Below are positions 20,229-32,524 of a stretch of 64,000 nt of DNA, piece after piece. The notes below the pieces were generated by a model. That model did no database searches. It saw nothing but the letters and a program-made list of their open reading frames with translations, and was not told where the DNA came from. The stretch is from Hyaloperonospora brassicae (taxonomy: Eukaryota; Oomycota; Peronosporomycetes; Peronosporales; Peronosporaceae), in contig CANTFL010000138.1 in assembly GCA_947650285.1 (NCBI GenBank), forward strand, positions 124,001 to 188,000. The letters are read 5' to 3'. A program made the position numbers and the translations under genes. Numbering within the stretch: the stretch's first letter is position 1; every line of letters starts with the position of its first letter.

Positions 20229-20805
20229 TGTAGCGGAGCTACACAGCTCCTTAAGTCAGAGGAAGACTTTACGCTCAATGAGCAACTTCGGTTCAAAGAA
20301 CCCGACTCAGAGAGTCAACAGCTCAGAGAGCTTAAAGGGTGGTTCAGAGAACCCGACTCAGAGAGTCAACAGCTCAGAGAGCTTAAAGGGTGGTTCAGAG
20401 AACCCGACTCAGAGAGTCAACAGCTCAGAGAGCTTACGGTCCCCGTTCCAGAGGGACCAAACGATTCAAATGAATCACAGCACAGAGTGCTCGAGGACAA
20501 GCTACCTTTACAGGCGTTGCTTCTGTCCTCCCGATCAAAGACGCCTCGTAAGGCACGTGTCTTATGTTGATCAAAATGGGAACTGAATTTTATTTCTTCA
20601 TTTAACCTAAAAGAACACCTTAGAACAACGTATTTAACCTGCCCTAAATAACCTCTTAAAAGATCTTGCAATCAATTGATGACAGACACCAGTCTTCAAC
20701 AATTGATACGCTCACTGTGTTCTAATATTACCTTATAGGATACCCCCCTCTCGTGTGTGCACCACACCTATCGTCGGCTACCAGCCGACGTGTAACCCCG
20801 TTACA
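20229..20805 (-). repeat. 5' LTR of Gypsy B1
   Basis: 577 bp with the same termini as the 3' LTR. It has three 51-bp tandem units starting at 20298, 20349 and 20400. Further stems: gattcaaatgaatc, agcac-AGA-gtgct, gcctcgtaaggc, a tccc/ggga arm pair near 20440, the perfect 7-bp stem 20773-20789 and the terminal gtgtaa/ttacac stem. Confidence 0.95.
20298..20436. repeat. 51-bp tandem repeats in the B1 5' LTR
   Basis: Three units (the last partial), each with two 13-nt palindromes whose loop is AGA. The matching 3' LTR has two units, so the number changed after, or during, the last round of replication. Confidence 0.9.
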
Positions 20806-21500
20806 CATTCTAAAGAAGGCAGAAGATAAGACTCATAAATCAATCACGTTTCAATCTCTATTTCCCATAGCAAGTGTTTTCTCTTCGGTTCGTTTAAGTG
20901 CATACCAATCTCGCCCTTGTATAACTTCCATTGTCAACAGATTCGTCGATTATCTATTTCCGTCCTACGCCGAACACGATTATGCTCGTTTTCGACTCCA
21001 CACCAAGTCACGTGAGCAATAACGTGAAGAGTCACCTACAGGCTAGCAACTTACTGTACGCGGTCATCCTCGGCGGGCTGACGTCGTATCTCCAAACCTG
21101 CGACTACTGCGTCTTCAAGCCTTTATAGAAGCGACTAGCCGACCTGGTCGACAATTGGGAGGAGCACGGAACTCACTCCTACACGACAGGTGAAAATGTT
21201 CGCTCTCCGTCGCTTTCAATATGGTCGTTGGCTGGATAAAGGCCGCGTGTTTAATAATTGGCGAGCCATCTATACTCTGCAGCTTCCGCATCTGCTTTCT
21301 CGATATAAAACGCTGACTCGACACGTACGTGTCACATATATCACGAACACCATTTCCAGTAACTTGTGTTCGATGGCGACATCGCCGAATCGCTTTCGCA
21401 CTTAATCATCCTAAATTACAACAACAGCAGTGTCATGGACATCGATGACGACGACGAGTACGAGCTAGACTTCTCGAATGATCCAGATCTAAAGCTGTGA
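20806..21500 (+). pseudogene. pogo-like transposase, 3' part
   Basis: After Gypsy B1 the transposase resumes. A clear segment reads TIMLVFDSTPSHVS (second catalytic Asp), then LYAVILGGLTSYLQTCDYCV around 20980-21115, matching the family pattern of a GGLT..LQ motif after the second Asp. A stop follows FKPL at 21124-21126. Further fragments (LADLVDNWEEHGTHSYT, then an acidic tail DDDDEYELDFSNDPDLKL ending at a stop near 21500) lie in shifted frames. The gene is decayed independently of the LTR insertions. Confidence 0.7.
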
Positions 21501-22629
21501 TTCCTTAGGAGCGCATACCTGCGAAGTGCAAAGTGAGAAACTGCGTTGAGCGTAATATATCAAATTCAGGTCACTACGGCTTGGTTGCGGTCTTGTGGCT
21601 TTGGAAACACTGGGAAAAACGGAAAGTAAGTGGATCAATACACGTTTTATTCGTGTCACATACCTCAGATAATGGCACTTCGTTTGCTTCTACATAGTGC
21701 TCGCAGGATGCGCACAGCCGGGACTAGCACGTCTTAAACGCACAGGGACTTAATGCGTCACGGGCCGCAAACTAGCGCAAGGGAATAAGACACGACCGTT
21801 AGCTCACCACGAGCAAATTTGCAGAATGAGAAATTCAAAGCACGAGACTTGTGTCGGCGCTTGGTTTGACGTCATCTTATCACAATTTATTATCTCAATA
21901 TTTTGCCAAATCCTTTTTTCAATCTTATCACAAGCTCCTTCTCTCAATCTAATCCCAATTTAATCCAATCGTGATCATTCCAATTCATTTCTCTCAAATA
22001 AGGCCTACCCTTCAATAAGAACCTACTCTAGCGTTGGGTTTATAGCTAAAACCCCAGTAAGGTTATGCGCAGGTTTTATAGTAGTCGCAAAAACCTATGG
22101 TACGAAGGATTTATAGTCATCGCCGGAATGTTGTAAAACATCCACATGCCTAGGGCCAATAACGTGCATAAAAGTTACGTCTTCGTTGTCCATTCATAGA
22201 GACACGGCGTAAATTAAAATTGAGGGCTAGCAAGGTCCAATAATAACCCTTTGATTTCTACCTACTTAATATTTACCTGACCCTTTACCGGTGAATATTG
22301 TAAACACGCAGAAATATATTGCCACACAATATATTGATATCCAACTCGACGCAGTCATGATCGATGTGCATAAACTTCGCAATATCGAGACTCCTGGTAA
22401 TATAGCATAGTGAACGTACTCAATGCTTTATCGACGCTCGCTAACGTAATGCAGTCGACATCTCTTTTGTGATGTGGCACAGCGTTTACCAGATCCCTGG
22501 TCAGACCTTGCACCGAGATAGCACATGTGTGTGCACTGTCAAAAGCGCACTTACCCCGCACTTGCAGAAGATGTGAGAAGCAGACAAAGAGTTGGTAAAT
22601 AATAGAACGAAGCGCAAAATTTAATATTG
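21501..22629. other. Non-coding, AT-rich; probable 3' end of the pogo-like transposon
   Basis: No gene is seen. Around 21870-22030 there are repeated caatcttatcacaa / caatctaatcccaat phrases, and near 22035-22160 three similar 'ttatag' phrases about 45 bp apart. I could not define a transposon end here. Confidence 0.4.
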
Positions 22630-22679
22630 GATACCGTTACGTGTCACCAATACACCTTATTAATCTTATTTAGACTATG

Positions 22680-22770
22680 TTTAAATACAAACTTCTGTCG
22701 TGGAATCTCGTTCCTCACCCGTTGCGTGCGTCTAGTAGCGATTGGTAATCAATTTGGGTAACGTCGTGGC
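22680..22770 (-). repeat. LTR-like remnant related to family A
   Basis: The stretch ctcacccgttgcgtgcgtc followed by agcgattggt aligns with the family-A LTR core caccactcattgcgcgcgtc followed by gcgattggt. Flanking stems are lost. It would be the 3' LTR of the decayed Gypsy element. Confidence 0.4.
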
Positions 22771-24191
22771 CTTCATCAAGCAATAGTGGAGCGGTGCCGA
22801 TTATTACCGTTAAATCTAATGTTCCTTCCTTTTGACTCGCACGAGTCATTTTGAACAGCGTAAGGATGGAGGAAATTTCGAAACTAGGTGTTAATTAGAT
22901 TGCTTTTGCAACACACCTAAAATGTTATCACCGATCCTATGCTCAGTACTATAAGTTATATCTTCCTTATCGCTGCAAAAACGATTTGATACATTTTTGT
23001 AGATAATAGGATCAATGAACTTATAAAAGTGAATGACCATTAATCAGTTGAAATGAGTAGTCCTGACATCCTCCACGATTTTGTCTGTCGTTGATGCTAC
23101 TTAAATCAAACGAGAAGATTCTTCCAATGAAAGATATGTCATATCTTCTTCTTTGTTTCAAACTTGCGACTCCTTCATTTCCACCATGCCATTGAATGAG
23201 CCTGTGTGGTTGGCGATCAAATTGAGTATTTTTTAGTAAGCGTTCGATAAATTAAAGGTTATCCGCTGAGGCGTTATCCACAAATTTGAACGCTTTTGGT
23301 ATTGGTTAGCTGCGGAATTTTTTAGGGAGTTAGCCCTTACTTAGACAGCACATCGACTTTAACAGTTAGATCAATAATCTCCATACTCTAAGAAAGGTTA
23401 ACGTTCTCCACATAGGATTGATCATCTTGAGTATATCGGATGGTCCACTTTGTTGTAGCAAATTTGGCTTTTTTAATTTCATAAATTTAAGGGGCATTCC
23501 TCATTATATACTGCGCTTTTAAGCATCTCTAAGTCTCCAACTTGAAAATTTGACTTGATTTAATCGACTTTTTTGTTGCATCATTGCATTTTTCGTCGCT
23601 TGAGACTTGCGATAAAGTGAACGAGCTTGATCCATGATCTTCGTTCGTGTTTTGGGTAATTAAAACGCTTGAATATCAATCTCCTTTCTCTCACCGTTTG
23701 CCTTGGTCAATCCCAGCCATGGATAGCGAATCTCTTTCCTACATCAATTTCGAAGGAATATGATGCCATGGATGCGCCAACAAGCGTAGCATGGGCGGAT
23801 TCGATACTTTTCAAGTAATTTGTTCAATCTGTGCTATGATACGCTACCATTAATCGAAGCTCAACTTCTACAACTAAGATTTGTCATTCAATATGTCCAT
23901 CAACTTTAGCTTAGTGAGTTGTTGTCATAAGTACGCGTAATCCTATGATTCTCAATTGCGAATCCTAAAATATGCAGGTGAACTTCCTATATTTGGTCAC
24001 TGTTGATGACTTCGTTTAGACCATTGTAAAGAACTATAGCATCAAAAATACGTCAACGTTGCACGTGTATCGTCTTTGACGTGAACAGCTGTGTACTTCG
24101 TACGGCTCAAAATTTATTGCAACCATCACAATGACATCAAATACATTGTAGCTTGAAAGTCCTTTGATAAGTTCATTGACACTACTTTTCA

Positions 24192-24395
24192 TCAGTCATC
24201 GGGTTTTAGGATGGGCATAAGTACATATTTACGCTGATATTCATGCTTCCAGCGTGCACACGTCTCGCATCTATTGATATACTCCTTGATGTCGTTTTGT
24301 AATAATTTCCCATGAATATCATTGGGAATCACGCAAAAAAGTTCTGCGAGATCCGTACGGCGTAGAAATTTGCTAGTCTTGGCTACGGATGTCAC
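24192..24395 (-). pseudogene. Integrase zinc-finger fragment of decayed Gypsy
   Basis: A 67-codon stretch ends in a CETCARWKHEYQ-type motif, the CxxC half of a retroviral HHCC finger, preceded by a DIKEYINR-like phrase usual just before it. No catalytic core follows in frame. Confidence 0.55.
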
Positions 24396-24821
24396 CTGAG
24401 TTCACACGTGGTTGTTTTTCGGTACACAAATCCGTGTAAGCCTATTTGCTGATTGCAAAAATAAAAATTTGTCTTCACTCACGATCAATAAACTCTCGTC
24501 GGCATCGTTCCAAGCTATTTTAAGCTATGAATTTCTTGCGTAGACTTGTTAAAGCAGTGTACGAATTCAATGTGAAAACATGACATATGACGTCGTTCGG
24601 CGACAACATGCATGGACGCGGAATATTCCCGGGGTAGAATTGACACCGAGGCAGATTGACGTAAACGTACACCACGTTGCTAGAAAACGAAATCGTATGT
24701 GTAAACGTGTATAAGATGTGCGACAAACGCTTCGTGTCGGCGCGAGAGTGCATCAGCGACGACGTTTATAGCATATGTGATGTAGGGAATAGTAAATGTA
24801 TACTGAATAAAGTCGTAATAT

Positions 24822-25400
24822 ATCGAGCTAGCCCAAAAGTTACTTTAAGATGATGGATAAGCCAGGAAAAAGCGCTATTGCCAGTAAAAATGTCAAACTG
24901 ATGCCCATATAGGTAATGATGCCATTTGTAAACCCAGCTTTGATGGCGAATAGCTCTTTATCGTGAGCAGGCTAATTCATATCATGATTTCCAAGCTATT
25001 TGAAGTAAAATGCTATAGGATGATCATACCCATTCCGAAATTGAGACAAATTACACCTATGAAAGATCCAGACTCATCCGTGGTTGGAACAAACGGCGCA
25101 GGAAGTCACGATCGAGCTAGCCCGAAAGTTACTTTAAGATGATGAATAAGCCAGGAAAAAGCGTTATTGCCAGTAAAAATGTCAAACTGATGCCCATAAA
25201 GTTAATGATGCCATTTGTAAAACCCAGCTTTGATGGCGAATAGCTCTTTATCGTGAGCAGGCCAATTCATATCATGATTTCCAAGCTATTTGAAGTAAAA
25301 TGCTATAGGATGATCATACCCATTCCGAAATTGAGACAAATTACACCTATGAAAGATCCAGACTCATCCGTGGTTGGAACAAACGGCGCAGGAAGTCACG
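24822..25400 (-). repeat. 289/290-bp tandem duplication in the decayed RNase H region
   Basis: Two adjacent units, 24822-25110 and 25111-25400, are nearly identical (a few substitutions and single-base indels). Both encode the same broken RNase H segment on the minus strand. The duplication is much younger than the element it sits in, since the units are far more alike than the frame is intact. Confidence 0.9.
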
Positions 25401-27141
25401 CATAGTCAACAAAGAGGCAGATTTTAATCCGACTCCAGCCGCAAACAGATATTTTATTGCTTGGCAGTCTAGACCCACGGTGTATCATCTTTGACGAGAT
25501 GGCTAAACGGCAGAATTATGTCTGCGAAGTGATATATGAAGCGGCGATGGTAGCCTGCCAGGACAAGAAAGCTTTACAATTCTTACAGTGAGCTTGGTGA
25601 CGTCCACGTTGCGATTATCCCGTATTTGTATTAATGAAGGACAAGCCTTACCTGGACACTGTATGCCCCGAAATGTTGACCTCCGTGCATGCAAACGTGC
25701 AAATCTGCAAGTGTGCGTATATTTTTTCTTACGGAAGACGGTGAGATCTGTAATCAGATCTCACCAATGCTTTTCACAGGATTTAGAATTGATACATGTG
25801 TCATTCAAATGCACAACAACGAATATTTGAATTCGTAATAGAACAAGCATCATGCGCGACCAAATTCCAGGTATTCCCGCAAGAACTATAGGAGTGACGT
25901 AACGCCAATATGTCTCGTTTAATGTACGAAACGCAGTGTGCTTCAAGCTATTTGAGTGAATGCGCGTCTGGCGCTATTCTCGAGATAGATCAATAAATGT
26001 GGAATAGCACATTTCTTGCATCTTATCGAATAGCGCATCGATCCGCGATAACGGGATTTTTGAGACTTTCGACTGCAATTTGGCATTGCGGTATTCGATA
26101 ACCGGACGAAACAGAACTTATTCGAGCTACCAGAACAAATTTTTTAGTCGAGAAACAACATTCCCCGTGTCAGAATCATTTTGGGCATGCCAAAATGATT
26201 CGACAACCAGCTTGACTTAGAAAACTTAATAACTCCACGAAAGAGGTTTTCATCGACGAGCTTGTGTAATGCCTTTTGTTATCCCTGTAAAGACGAAAGG
26301 TGGACGGTTGCTGGATTAATAGCAAGGATTCATCACCATCTCAAATCTCAGTACGATTCGGAGGTAGTGCATCTGCTAGTTTCTCCGTAAAAACATCGTG
26401 AACGAATCAAGAAACGACTGCAACTAAGTTTATCGAGGCCCGTCTGATGTGGAAACTAGACAATTTTTAATGCAAAATTTGCTTCGTATTTGACTGTTTT
26501 TGATTTCTATAAATTTGGTAGTGAAAAGAATCACCATTTCGAGCGCTGGATACTGTGGTTATTAACATTGTTCGAATGACACGTGATGCGTGCGCCAATT
26601 TAAGGTTGGATCATGTGCAGTGAACCACTTTTTTTACCTAAATCTACATCATGGAATTTTTTATGGACCAGTTAATGACAGGAACGTCTGATCGGTGATA
26701 AAACATAAAGGCAATGATTACAAAGACTTGTTACAGCTTTTCTTCATGGTGTTGATGGTGTTGGCGCCGTCGAAACGAGTGACATAAAACTATCGAACAT
26801 AGTCATCGTTTCAACGTGCACCAACATGATCAAGAAATAGGTGAATAAGGCGTTGCAAGCATTGGATTTATGGGTTATATTTTTAGACGTTTAATGGCAC
26901 GTTCTAGCAATTTTTGATTAACAATGTTTCATGTGGCTCTCAAATCAAGCATGATATTTACTGCATGATGATAATGCGCAAATTGGTGGACTATAAGGTA
27001 TCTGCAAGTGAATGGCTTGAAACTAGATTCACTCATTCTTGTAATTACTACATGTGATAGTGTGGAGATCTCTTCTTTATATCCATATTCGTCTTCATTA
27101 TACGCTTCTTCAACGATATTCATCATTATCGTCTTAAATAT

Positions 27142-27407
27142 ATGCCCTATTCAATTAAAATAGCCGTGCTTCACGAGAACACGACCTGTCGATGCATCGC
27201 GAATGGCTTACTGCCACGGCGGCGTGAAGTGCTTTGCAGGATAAGAAAACCCTGCCAGAAATCTCCGCTCATGTCCATCCTCGCGCTCGACAGCCTGTAC
27301 AACGTGATCGGGGCACGCGATGAAATTGACGGGATCATAATCCGTGGCGGTGATCGATCGGGGTAGATCACCGTGTCTGGCTATGCGGACGACACGGCAG
27401 TGTATTC
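27142..27407 (+). pseudogene. LINE reverse transcriptase, piece 1 of 4
   Basis: Protein-like sequence of a non-LTR reverse transcriptase: VLHENTTCRCIANGLL, then ILALDSLYNVIGARDEIDGI, then the catalytic SGYADDTAVY (YADD at about 27382-27393, after a TAG at 27364-27366). No endonuclease part is seen to the left, so the LINE copy is 5'-truncated, as is common. It is cut at 27407 by the Copia insertion and resumes at 32838/32843. Confidence 0.8.
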
Positions 27408-27720
27408 TGTTGTAATTTGAATTTGCAGCGACAGGTGCTAAGTAGCAACAGTTGTCAAAAATGTAATGGGTGCGGAGCGACAGGGTCAGTGCGACGTTCC
27501 CAGGTCTTGGTGGGTGAGAAGCAAAGGGGTCTGAATGACAACAAAATCGGTTGGTCTAGAAGCGTGCGTAAACGAGAAGATATGGGACCATGCACAGCAC
27601 CTGTAAGAGTAGTAGTAGTGTGCACAAGGAATAGCCAAGTGCGCGGGTATATGTAAATGTCAGTTCTAAAAACACCATCCCGTGCTAACATCTCCATTGA
27701 GCAAACCGTAATCTTCAACA
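27408..27720 (+). repeat. 5' LTR of Copia element
   Basis: Starts TGTTGTAA and ends TTCAACA, giving 5-bp inverted termini TGTTG/CAACA. The 3' copy lacks this ending. Confidence 0.9.
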
Positions 27721-27725
27721 GGGAT

Positions 27726-28600
27726 ATGAGCCCAAAAGACGCGGTGAGCTCAATGAAGAAGATGGGTAAGCAGAAGTACACGAGTGAAGGAGTTCCGATC
27801 GAGTGGGATGGGCGTCATTGGCAGTTTTACAAGCTGGTCATGCGAAATGTCTTCGATGAGCAGAAGATGAGTGACATGATCGACGAGCGGTATGATAAGG
27901 CCAAGCTTACCACTGCGGAAGGCCAAGAAGCATACGATCAACTTCAGCTCCGGGCGAAGCGCTACATCTTCACTAGCCTATCGCGAGATCTGCTACATCA
28001 GGTGAGCGAGCACACAACAGCACCAGAGCTATGAAAAGCTTTGGTGGCTATTAACAAGGACAAGTCGGAACCCACAGTTCGAGGACACCGTGTAAGACAG
28101 CTGGTTCATGAGCTTTGGAATGCAAAGCTGGAGGAAGGTGGAAATGTGAATGCGCATTTGGCAAGTATGTTTAATCTCAGGACGGATCTGGCTGATCTAC
28201 AATACACCGTGAACGAACTCGATATGCGTGAAGCTTTGTTATCTAGTTTGCCGACAAAGACTCAATTCAACCAAATGCGACAAACAGTATTGTTTGCGGG
28301 TGACGCGGCGATCTATTCACCAGAGAAAATTCGAGAGCTGATTAGAACGGCTGCTACTCTGTAAGAAGAGACCAAAAGCGAATTTGGCATTGGCGCTCTC
28401 ATGAGCACAAGTCGCAGGGACGTGGAAAATCAGCGTGAACATAAGAAAGGCGTTCATGTTGTAATAGCAAAGGGTTTAACGCTATTAACGAAGCGAAAGG
28501 GCTGGATAGAGCGAAGGACAAAAAGAAGAAGTGCTACATGTGCAGCAGTTACGAGCATTTGAAGAGAGATTGTCCTCGTCGTGCAAAATATGACGATGCA
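27726..28600 (+). pseudogene. Copia gag
   Basis: Gag-like protein from the ATG at 27726 (MSPKDAVSSMKK). It contains a Copia-type gag domain (WDGRHWQFYKLVMRNVF, then LVHELWNAKLEEGGNVNAHLASMF, LLSSLP). The zinc knuckle is CYMCSSYEHLKRDC at about 28527-28570. Interrupted by TGA at 28032-28034, TAA at 28362-28364 and a frameshift before the knuckle. Confidence 0.8.
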
Positions 28601-30211
28601 TCGACACCAGCCAGAGATAAAGGCGGCGATCGTGATGAAGGTAAACGCAACGTGAAGACAAACTTCACGCGACGTGACGTGCTTGGTATTTTTGGTGAGG
28701 ATCAAGACGTAGGAACCAGTGAAATGGGGCATGTGGACGATGTCGAATCCATTGTTGAAATACATAAAGAGACCAATCCCGTTGAGATGCAGGAGTGGTA
28801 CATCGACCCTGCAGCAAACACTCATGTGGTTGGTGGCAAACGATACTATATTCGATATAGGAAGCTTTCGATCGACGAAGCGATTGTGCGTGGCGTTGCA
28901 CCAAGCTTTCAGGAACAACCAGTTAGTGTTGGAACGATCGTTCTTACGACACTTGTCGAAGGAAAGACAGTCCATACTGTGTCCGACGACGTGCTCTTCA
29001 TTCCTGGTGCGATCAACCCGCTTTTGTCGATGGGACGTGCACTCGACGATGGATTCAAATTCGAGTGGGACTCGAACACGCACCTATTTACTATGATAAA
29101 GAGCAACGAAGCAGTGGCACAAGCAGACAAAGTCGGAGCAGTTTGTGTGTTCGAGGGGCAAATCGCATCTAGAGACAAGGTTGACAAAAGTGTAGAGACG
29201 CGCGTGATAAACTTTACAGCTCAAGATGGTGTCGCTGATCTGCAGTTGTGGCATGAGCGCTTGGGTCATGTGTGCCCACAGTACATCAAGCTGATGGTGG
29301 ATAGGAAGCTTGTCGATGGTATGATGCTATCAGGACGAGATGTACATGACTGTGAGACATGTCACTTGGCAAAGCAAGTACGAAAGTCATTCAGGAAGAC
29401 GCTGGACCGCAAAATTGTCATGCCAAATCAAATTGTTTGTGCAGATTTGCTAGTGCTGGGCATCTCTTGCAGCACAAGAGTTGGAGCAATTTTGGTCATC
29501 ATCGATGCATTCAGCAAGTTTGTGACGATCTACATGCTGTGCACGAAAGCAGCAAGTGCAGCGGCCGCTGCTTTGAAGCAGTACTTTGCTTGGGCTGAAC
29601 GACAAGCTCGTCGTCATACAAGCAAAAACATCGGCGATACAAGGGCTGCGTATCCGGTACGACAACTACTCACGGACAAAGGTGGCGAGTTCGCGAGTTC
29701 CGAGTTCAAGCAATGGTTAAATATAATCGAGGCATAGAACATATACAAGTTGGACCAGCCAGTTCGCAGCAGAACCCATGCGAACGGGTTCACAGGACAT
29801 TAATCGAGATGACGCGAACGATGTTGCAACACTCGGGCATGTCTAAATATTTTGGACGGATGCGTTTCAAAACGCCGATATATTAAGAACCGCATATTTT
29901 CTCGTGAATGCGCAAGCACACCGTACGAAACAATGTTTGGCACGCGACCAGACATCCATCGTCTTCGAACTTTTGGCTCGCTGGCGTATGCGCACGTCAA
30001 AGCTAACGCACGTCGTCACAAGCTGCACCGTAACGCAAAGATCGGGTATGTTTTGGGTTACGCAGAAGATATCGTGGGTCGCAAACTCTACTTTTCGGAT
30101 GAACGCACGCGGAATCACGTGCCTGACATTCGGGTGAACGAAATTGTTCTCTACCGCGACCGACATACCAAGGCATATGTTGCAACCGACACCGTGGATC
30201 TTATGATGTAG
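28538..30211 (+). pseudogene. Copia protease and integrase
   Basis: Downstream of the zinc knuckle the frame has WYIDPAANTHV, the protease active-site region (DPAA where DSGA is usual). The GAG-pre-integrase zinc segment (LWHERLGHVC to CETCHLAKQ) follows, then integrase core motifs CADLL and LTDKGGEFASSEF. The frame stops at 29735-29737. The remainder, with the conserved Glu region NPCERVHRTLIEMTRTML and then STPYETMFGTRPDIHRLRTF, lies in two further frames. Confidence 0.8.
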
Positions 30212-30415
30212 CCATCGACGAGGGCTACAGCAGTGTCGATGCAGGCGACAGCGGTGTCGATGCAGACAAGGACGTGACCAATATGTGCTACGACGTATGT
30301 GACAGCGATGACGTACGTGATGTAACCGTCGACGAGGGCGACAGAGGTGTTGATAAAAACGAAGACGTGACCAATATGTTCAACGGCGTAAGTGACGGCG
30401 ATGTTGTACGTGACA
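30211..30415 (+). repeat. Degenerate tandem duplication in Copia integrase-RT spacer
   Basis: Two units of about 100 bp (30211-30320 and 30324-30413) share cgacgagggc, gacgtgaccaatatgt and gtacgtga phrases. They encode Asp-rich repeats. The spacer is the least conserved part of Copia polyproteins. Confidence 0.6.
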
Positions 30416-30879
30416 GAGATTCTGCGTCAGTTATTGGTGAATTTGTCGGTGGATGTCAACCAGGCACAATAGGCCCAGAATCAGCAGCGACACCAGACAT
30501 GAGTCATGTCAGTGAGATAGTCGAAGAGAGTCATCAAGATTCGAGCGAAGGTGAATGTGCACGCATTGGATCGATTGATGGAGAACAGGGATCAATAGAC
30601 TTAGACAAACATACGGGAGGTAATGATATGACGACCGCATGCAGCGCGGCAAGACTCGCAGATCGAGTTGAGGCAGGAAAGCGCAAGCGTACACAACTGT
30701 AATCGACAGGCAGTAACACGGGAATCGTGAAAGTCAAGAAGCGACGTGAGGGTTTGCGGCAGACGAGTCAGCGTCGATTGCTATCGCGATTTAATGACTT
30801 CATTGTCCAATTAAACAATATGTGCATCTGGTGACGGGGAGAGAGCTATACACAAAAACGAAGTCAAGATTCCAAAGAC

Positions 30880-32440
30880 CCATGCGGAAGCAATAAATAC
30901 TGAGTACGCAAGCGAGTGGCGGGACGCGGAATTACTGGATCTTGAGGCACTGAATGATAAAGGAGTTCTCGAAGAAATTGACGCAGATGACGTTCCACCG
31001 TCAACCAACATGTTGACTACGATGTGGGTCTATGCGATGAAGACCAACGATCAAGGAGGAGTGATTCGATATGAAGCTCGACTCGTTGCGCGCGGTGACA
31101 GGCAACGCACAGGTTTTGATTTTGTCGACACGTTTGCACCGGTCGCTCGCATGGCTTCGTTTCGCTTGTTTGCCGCATTGTCGGCGATTTAAAATTTGGA
31201 ATTCTACAGTTTTGACTTAAATACAGCCTATCTCAATGCGAACTTACAAATTACACAGTACGTAAATCGAATTCAAGGTCACGTGAATGATAGCAGCAAA
31301 GCGTATATAGTGAGGAAAGCGATATTTGGATTGCGTCAAGCTGGACGAGCGTGGAACACGAAATTAGATCACTTTTTAAAGGCACAAGATTTTGAACATG
31401 GACAAACAGAGCCGTGCTTATACGTACGTTGGCAAAATGGAGAAGTCTGTCTAACGCTGGTATACGTCGACGATGTACTCACAGCAACAAAATTAGTAGA
31501 GCAGAAGGATGATCTGTTCGAGTTGCTAAATAAGCAGTATGACATTAAAGATCACGGGCGAGCAACACAGTATCGTGGTGTCGAGGTTGATCGCAGTGAC
31601 TCCAGCTACTGCTCGCAGCAGACTCAGTATACACGTGAAATTCTCGAGCGGTTTGGATTCACAGAAGCTCGCAAAGTCGGCAACCCAGTGGATTGCACCA
31701 CGCGACTTGTGCATGAAGAACCAGAGACAAGTACTGAAATGGTTTCTTATCCGTACCGTGAGGCAGTAGGGGCGCTCATGTACTTGGCAACGTCAACGCG
31801 ACCAGACATCGCGTTTGCAATTGGGTTGCTCAGCCGGTTTGTCAGTAATCCGAGTAGCAAGCATGTTGGAGCAGTGAAGCGAGTATTTCGCTATTTGTCA
31901 AGTACGTTGGCGTACCAATTGAGCTACAAGCGCCAAGATGGAAGTGCAAGTCAAAATGATGTCGAAGGATATAGTGACAGCGATTGGGGCGGTGATCCAG
32001 AGTCGAGACGCAGTCTTACTGAAGTCGTATTTACGATTGCGGGCGGTGCGGTGCCATGGCTATCACGGCTTCAGAGCGTAGTTGCACTGAGCACAGCAGA
32101 AGCGGAGTACATAGCATCGTGTGAAGCAGCTATGGAAGCAGCGTCTCTTTGAAAAGTCATTGATGAAACATTAGGCGTGACGAAGCAGGGCATAGCAGTG
32201 AAGCTCGGCTTCGACAACTCGAACGCGATGACACTGGCGATGAATCCGACAATCAGTCGTCGGACACGGCACATTGAGTTGCGCTGGCACTATTTTCGCG
32301 AGCAAGTGAAGAAGAAAAAGATTATACTTTACAAGGTCAAGACGGCTGAAAATGCTGCAGATCTTCTTACGAAAGCAACCAGTGCAGGCAGGATTCAGCA
32401 CTTGATGCGACTCATCGGACTTACGGATGGAGCCACATAA
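30880..32440 (+). pseudogene. Copia reverse transcriptase and RNase H
   Basis: RT from about AINTEYASEWRDAEL, with MWVYAMKTND, EARLVARGDRQ, FAPVARM, YVRWQNGEV and catalytic LVYVDDVL (about 31465). RNase H has GYSDSDWGGD, ALSTAEAEYIA and HIELRWHYFREQV. Otherwise in one frame, with nonsense codons at 31190-31192 (TAA) and 32150-32152 (TGA). The final stop is at 32438-32440. Confidence 0.88.
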
Positions 32441-32524
32441 GTCAGTGAAATTGATTGAAGCTCGGAAGTCTACGACTAAGTAAATCAACTGCGCATAACG
32501 AGTGATTGCAAGTCGAGGAGGGCG

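Larger units (their letters stand above)
12942..20805 (-). mobile_element. Ty3/Gypsy chromovirus-type element, family B copy B1 (apparently complete)
   Basis: 7864 bp flanked by a perfect 5-bp target duplication CATTC (12937-12941 and 20806-20810). On the minus strand: 5' LTR 20229-20805, primer site, gag, pol with C-terminal chromodomain, polypurine tract, 3' LTR 12942-13468, plus an antisense gene. gag, pol and the antisense gene are all uninterrupted, so this is the best candidate for an active element in the window. The LTRs differ mainly by one 51-bp repeat unit (two units left, three right) and one base in a C run. It is inserted in the pogo-like transposase, whose coding sequence resumes at 20811. 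Confidence 0.96.
22630..27126 (-). mobile_element. Old, heavily decayed Gypsy element
   Basis: Pieces of a Gypsy pol are in the right order on the minus strand. A protease-like stretch is at 26929-27126 (NIMLDLRAT where a DSGAT would be expected). RT-like debris lies around 26.2-26.4 kb, an RNase H segment (NWPAHDKELFAIKA in shifted frames) at 24.8-25.4 kb, and an integrase zinc-finger segment at 24192-24395. The left end near 22700 resembles a family-A LTR. Frames are broken throughout. It belongs to a family other than A or B. Confidence 0.6.

Noticed and set aside
20298..20436. Evenly spaced palindromic repeats that look a little like a CRISPR array
   Set aside because: They are tandem 51-bp LTR units without unique spacers, in a eukaryotic element.
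11280..22040. Terminal inverted repeats of the pogo-like transposon
   Set aside because: Similar ccttcaa-type phrases occur at both sides but as partial direct similarity; no convincing inverted pair or TA duplication.
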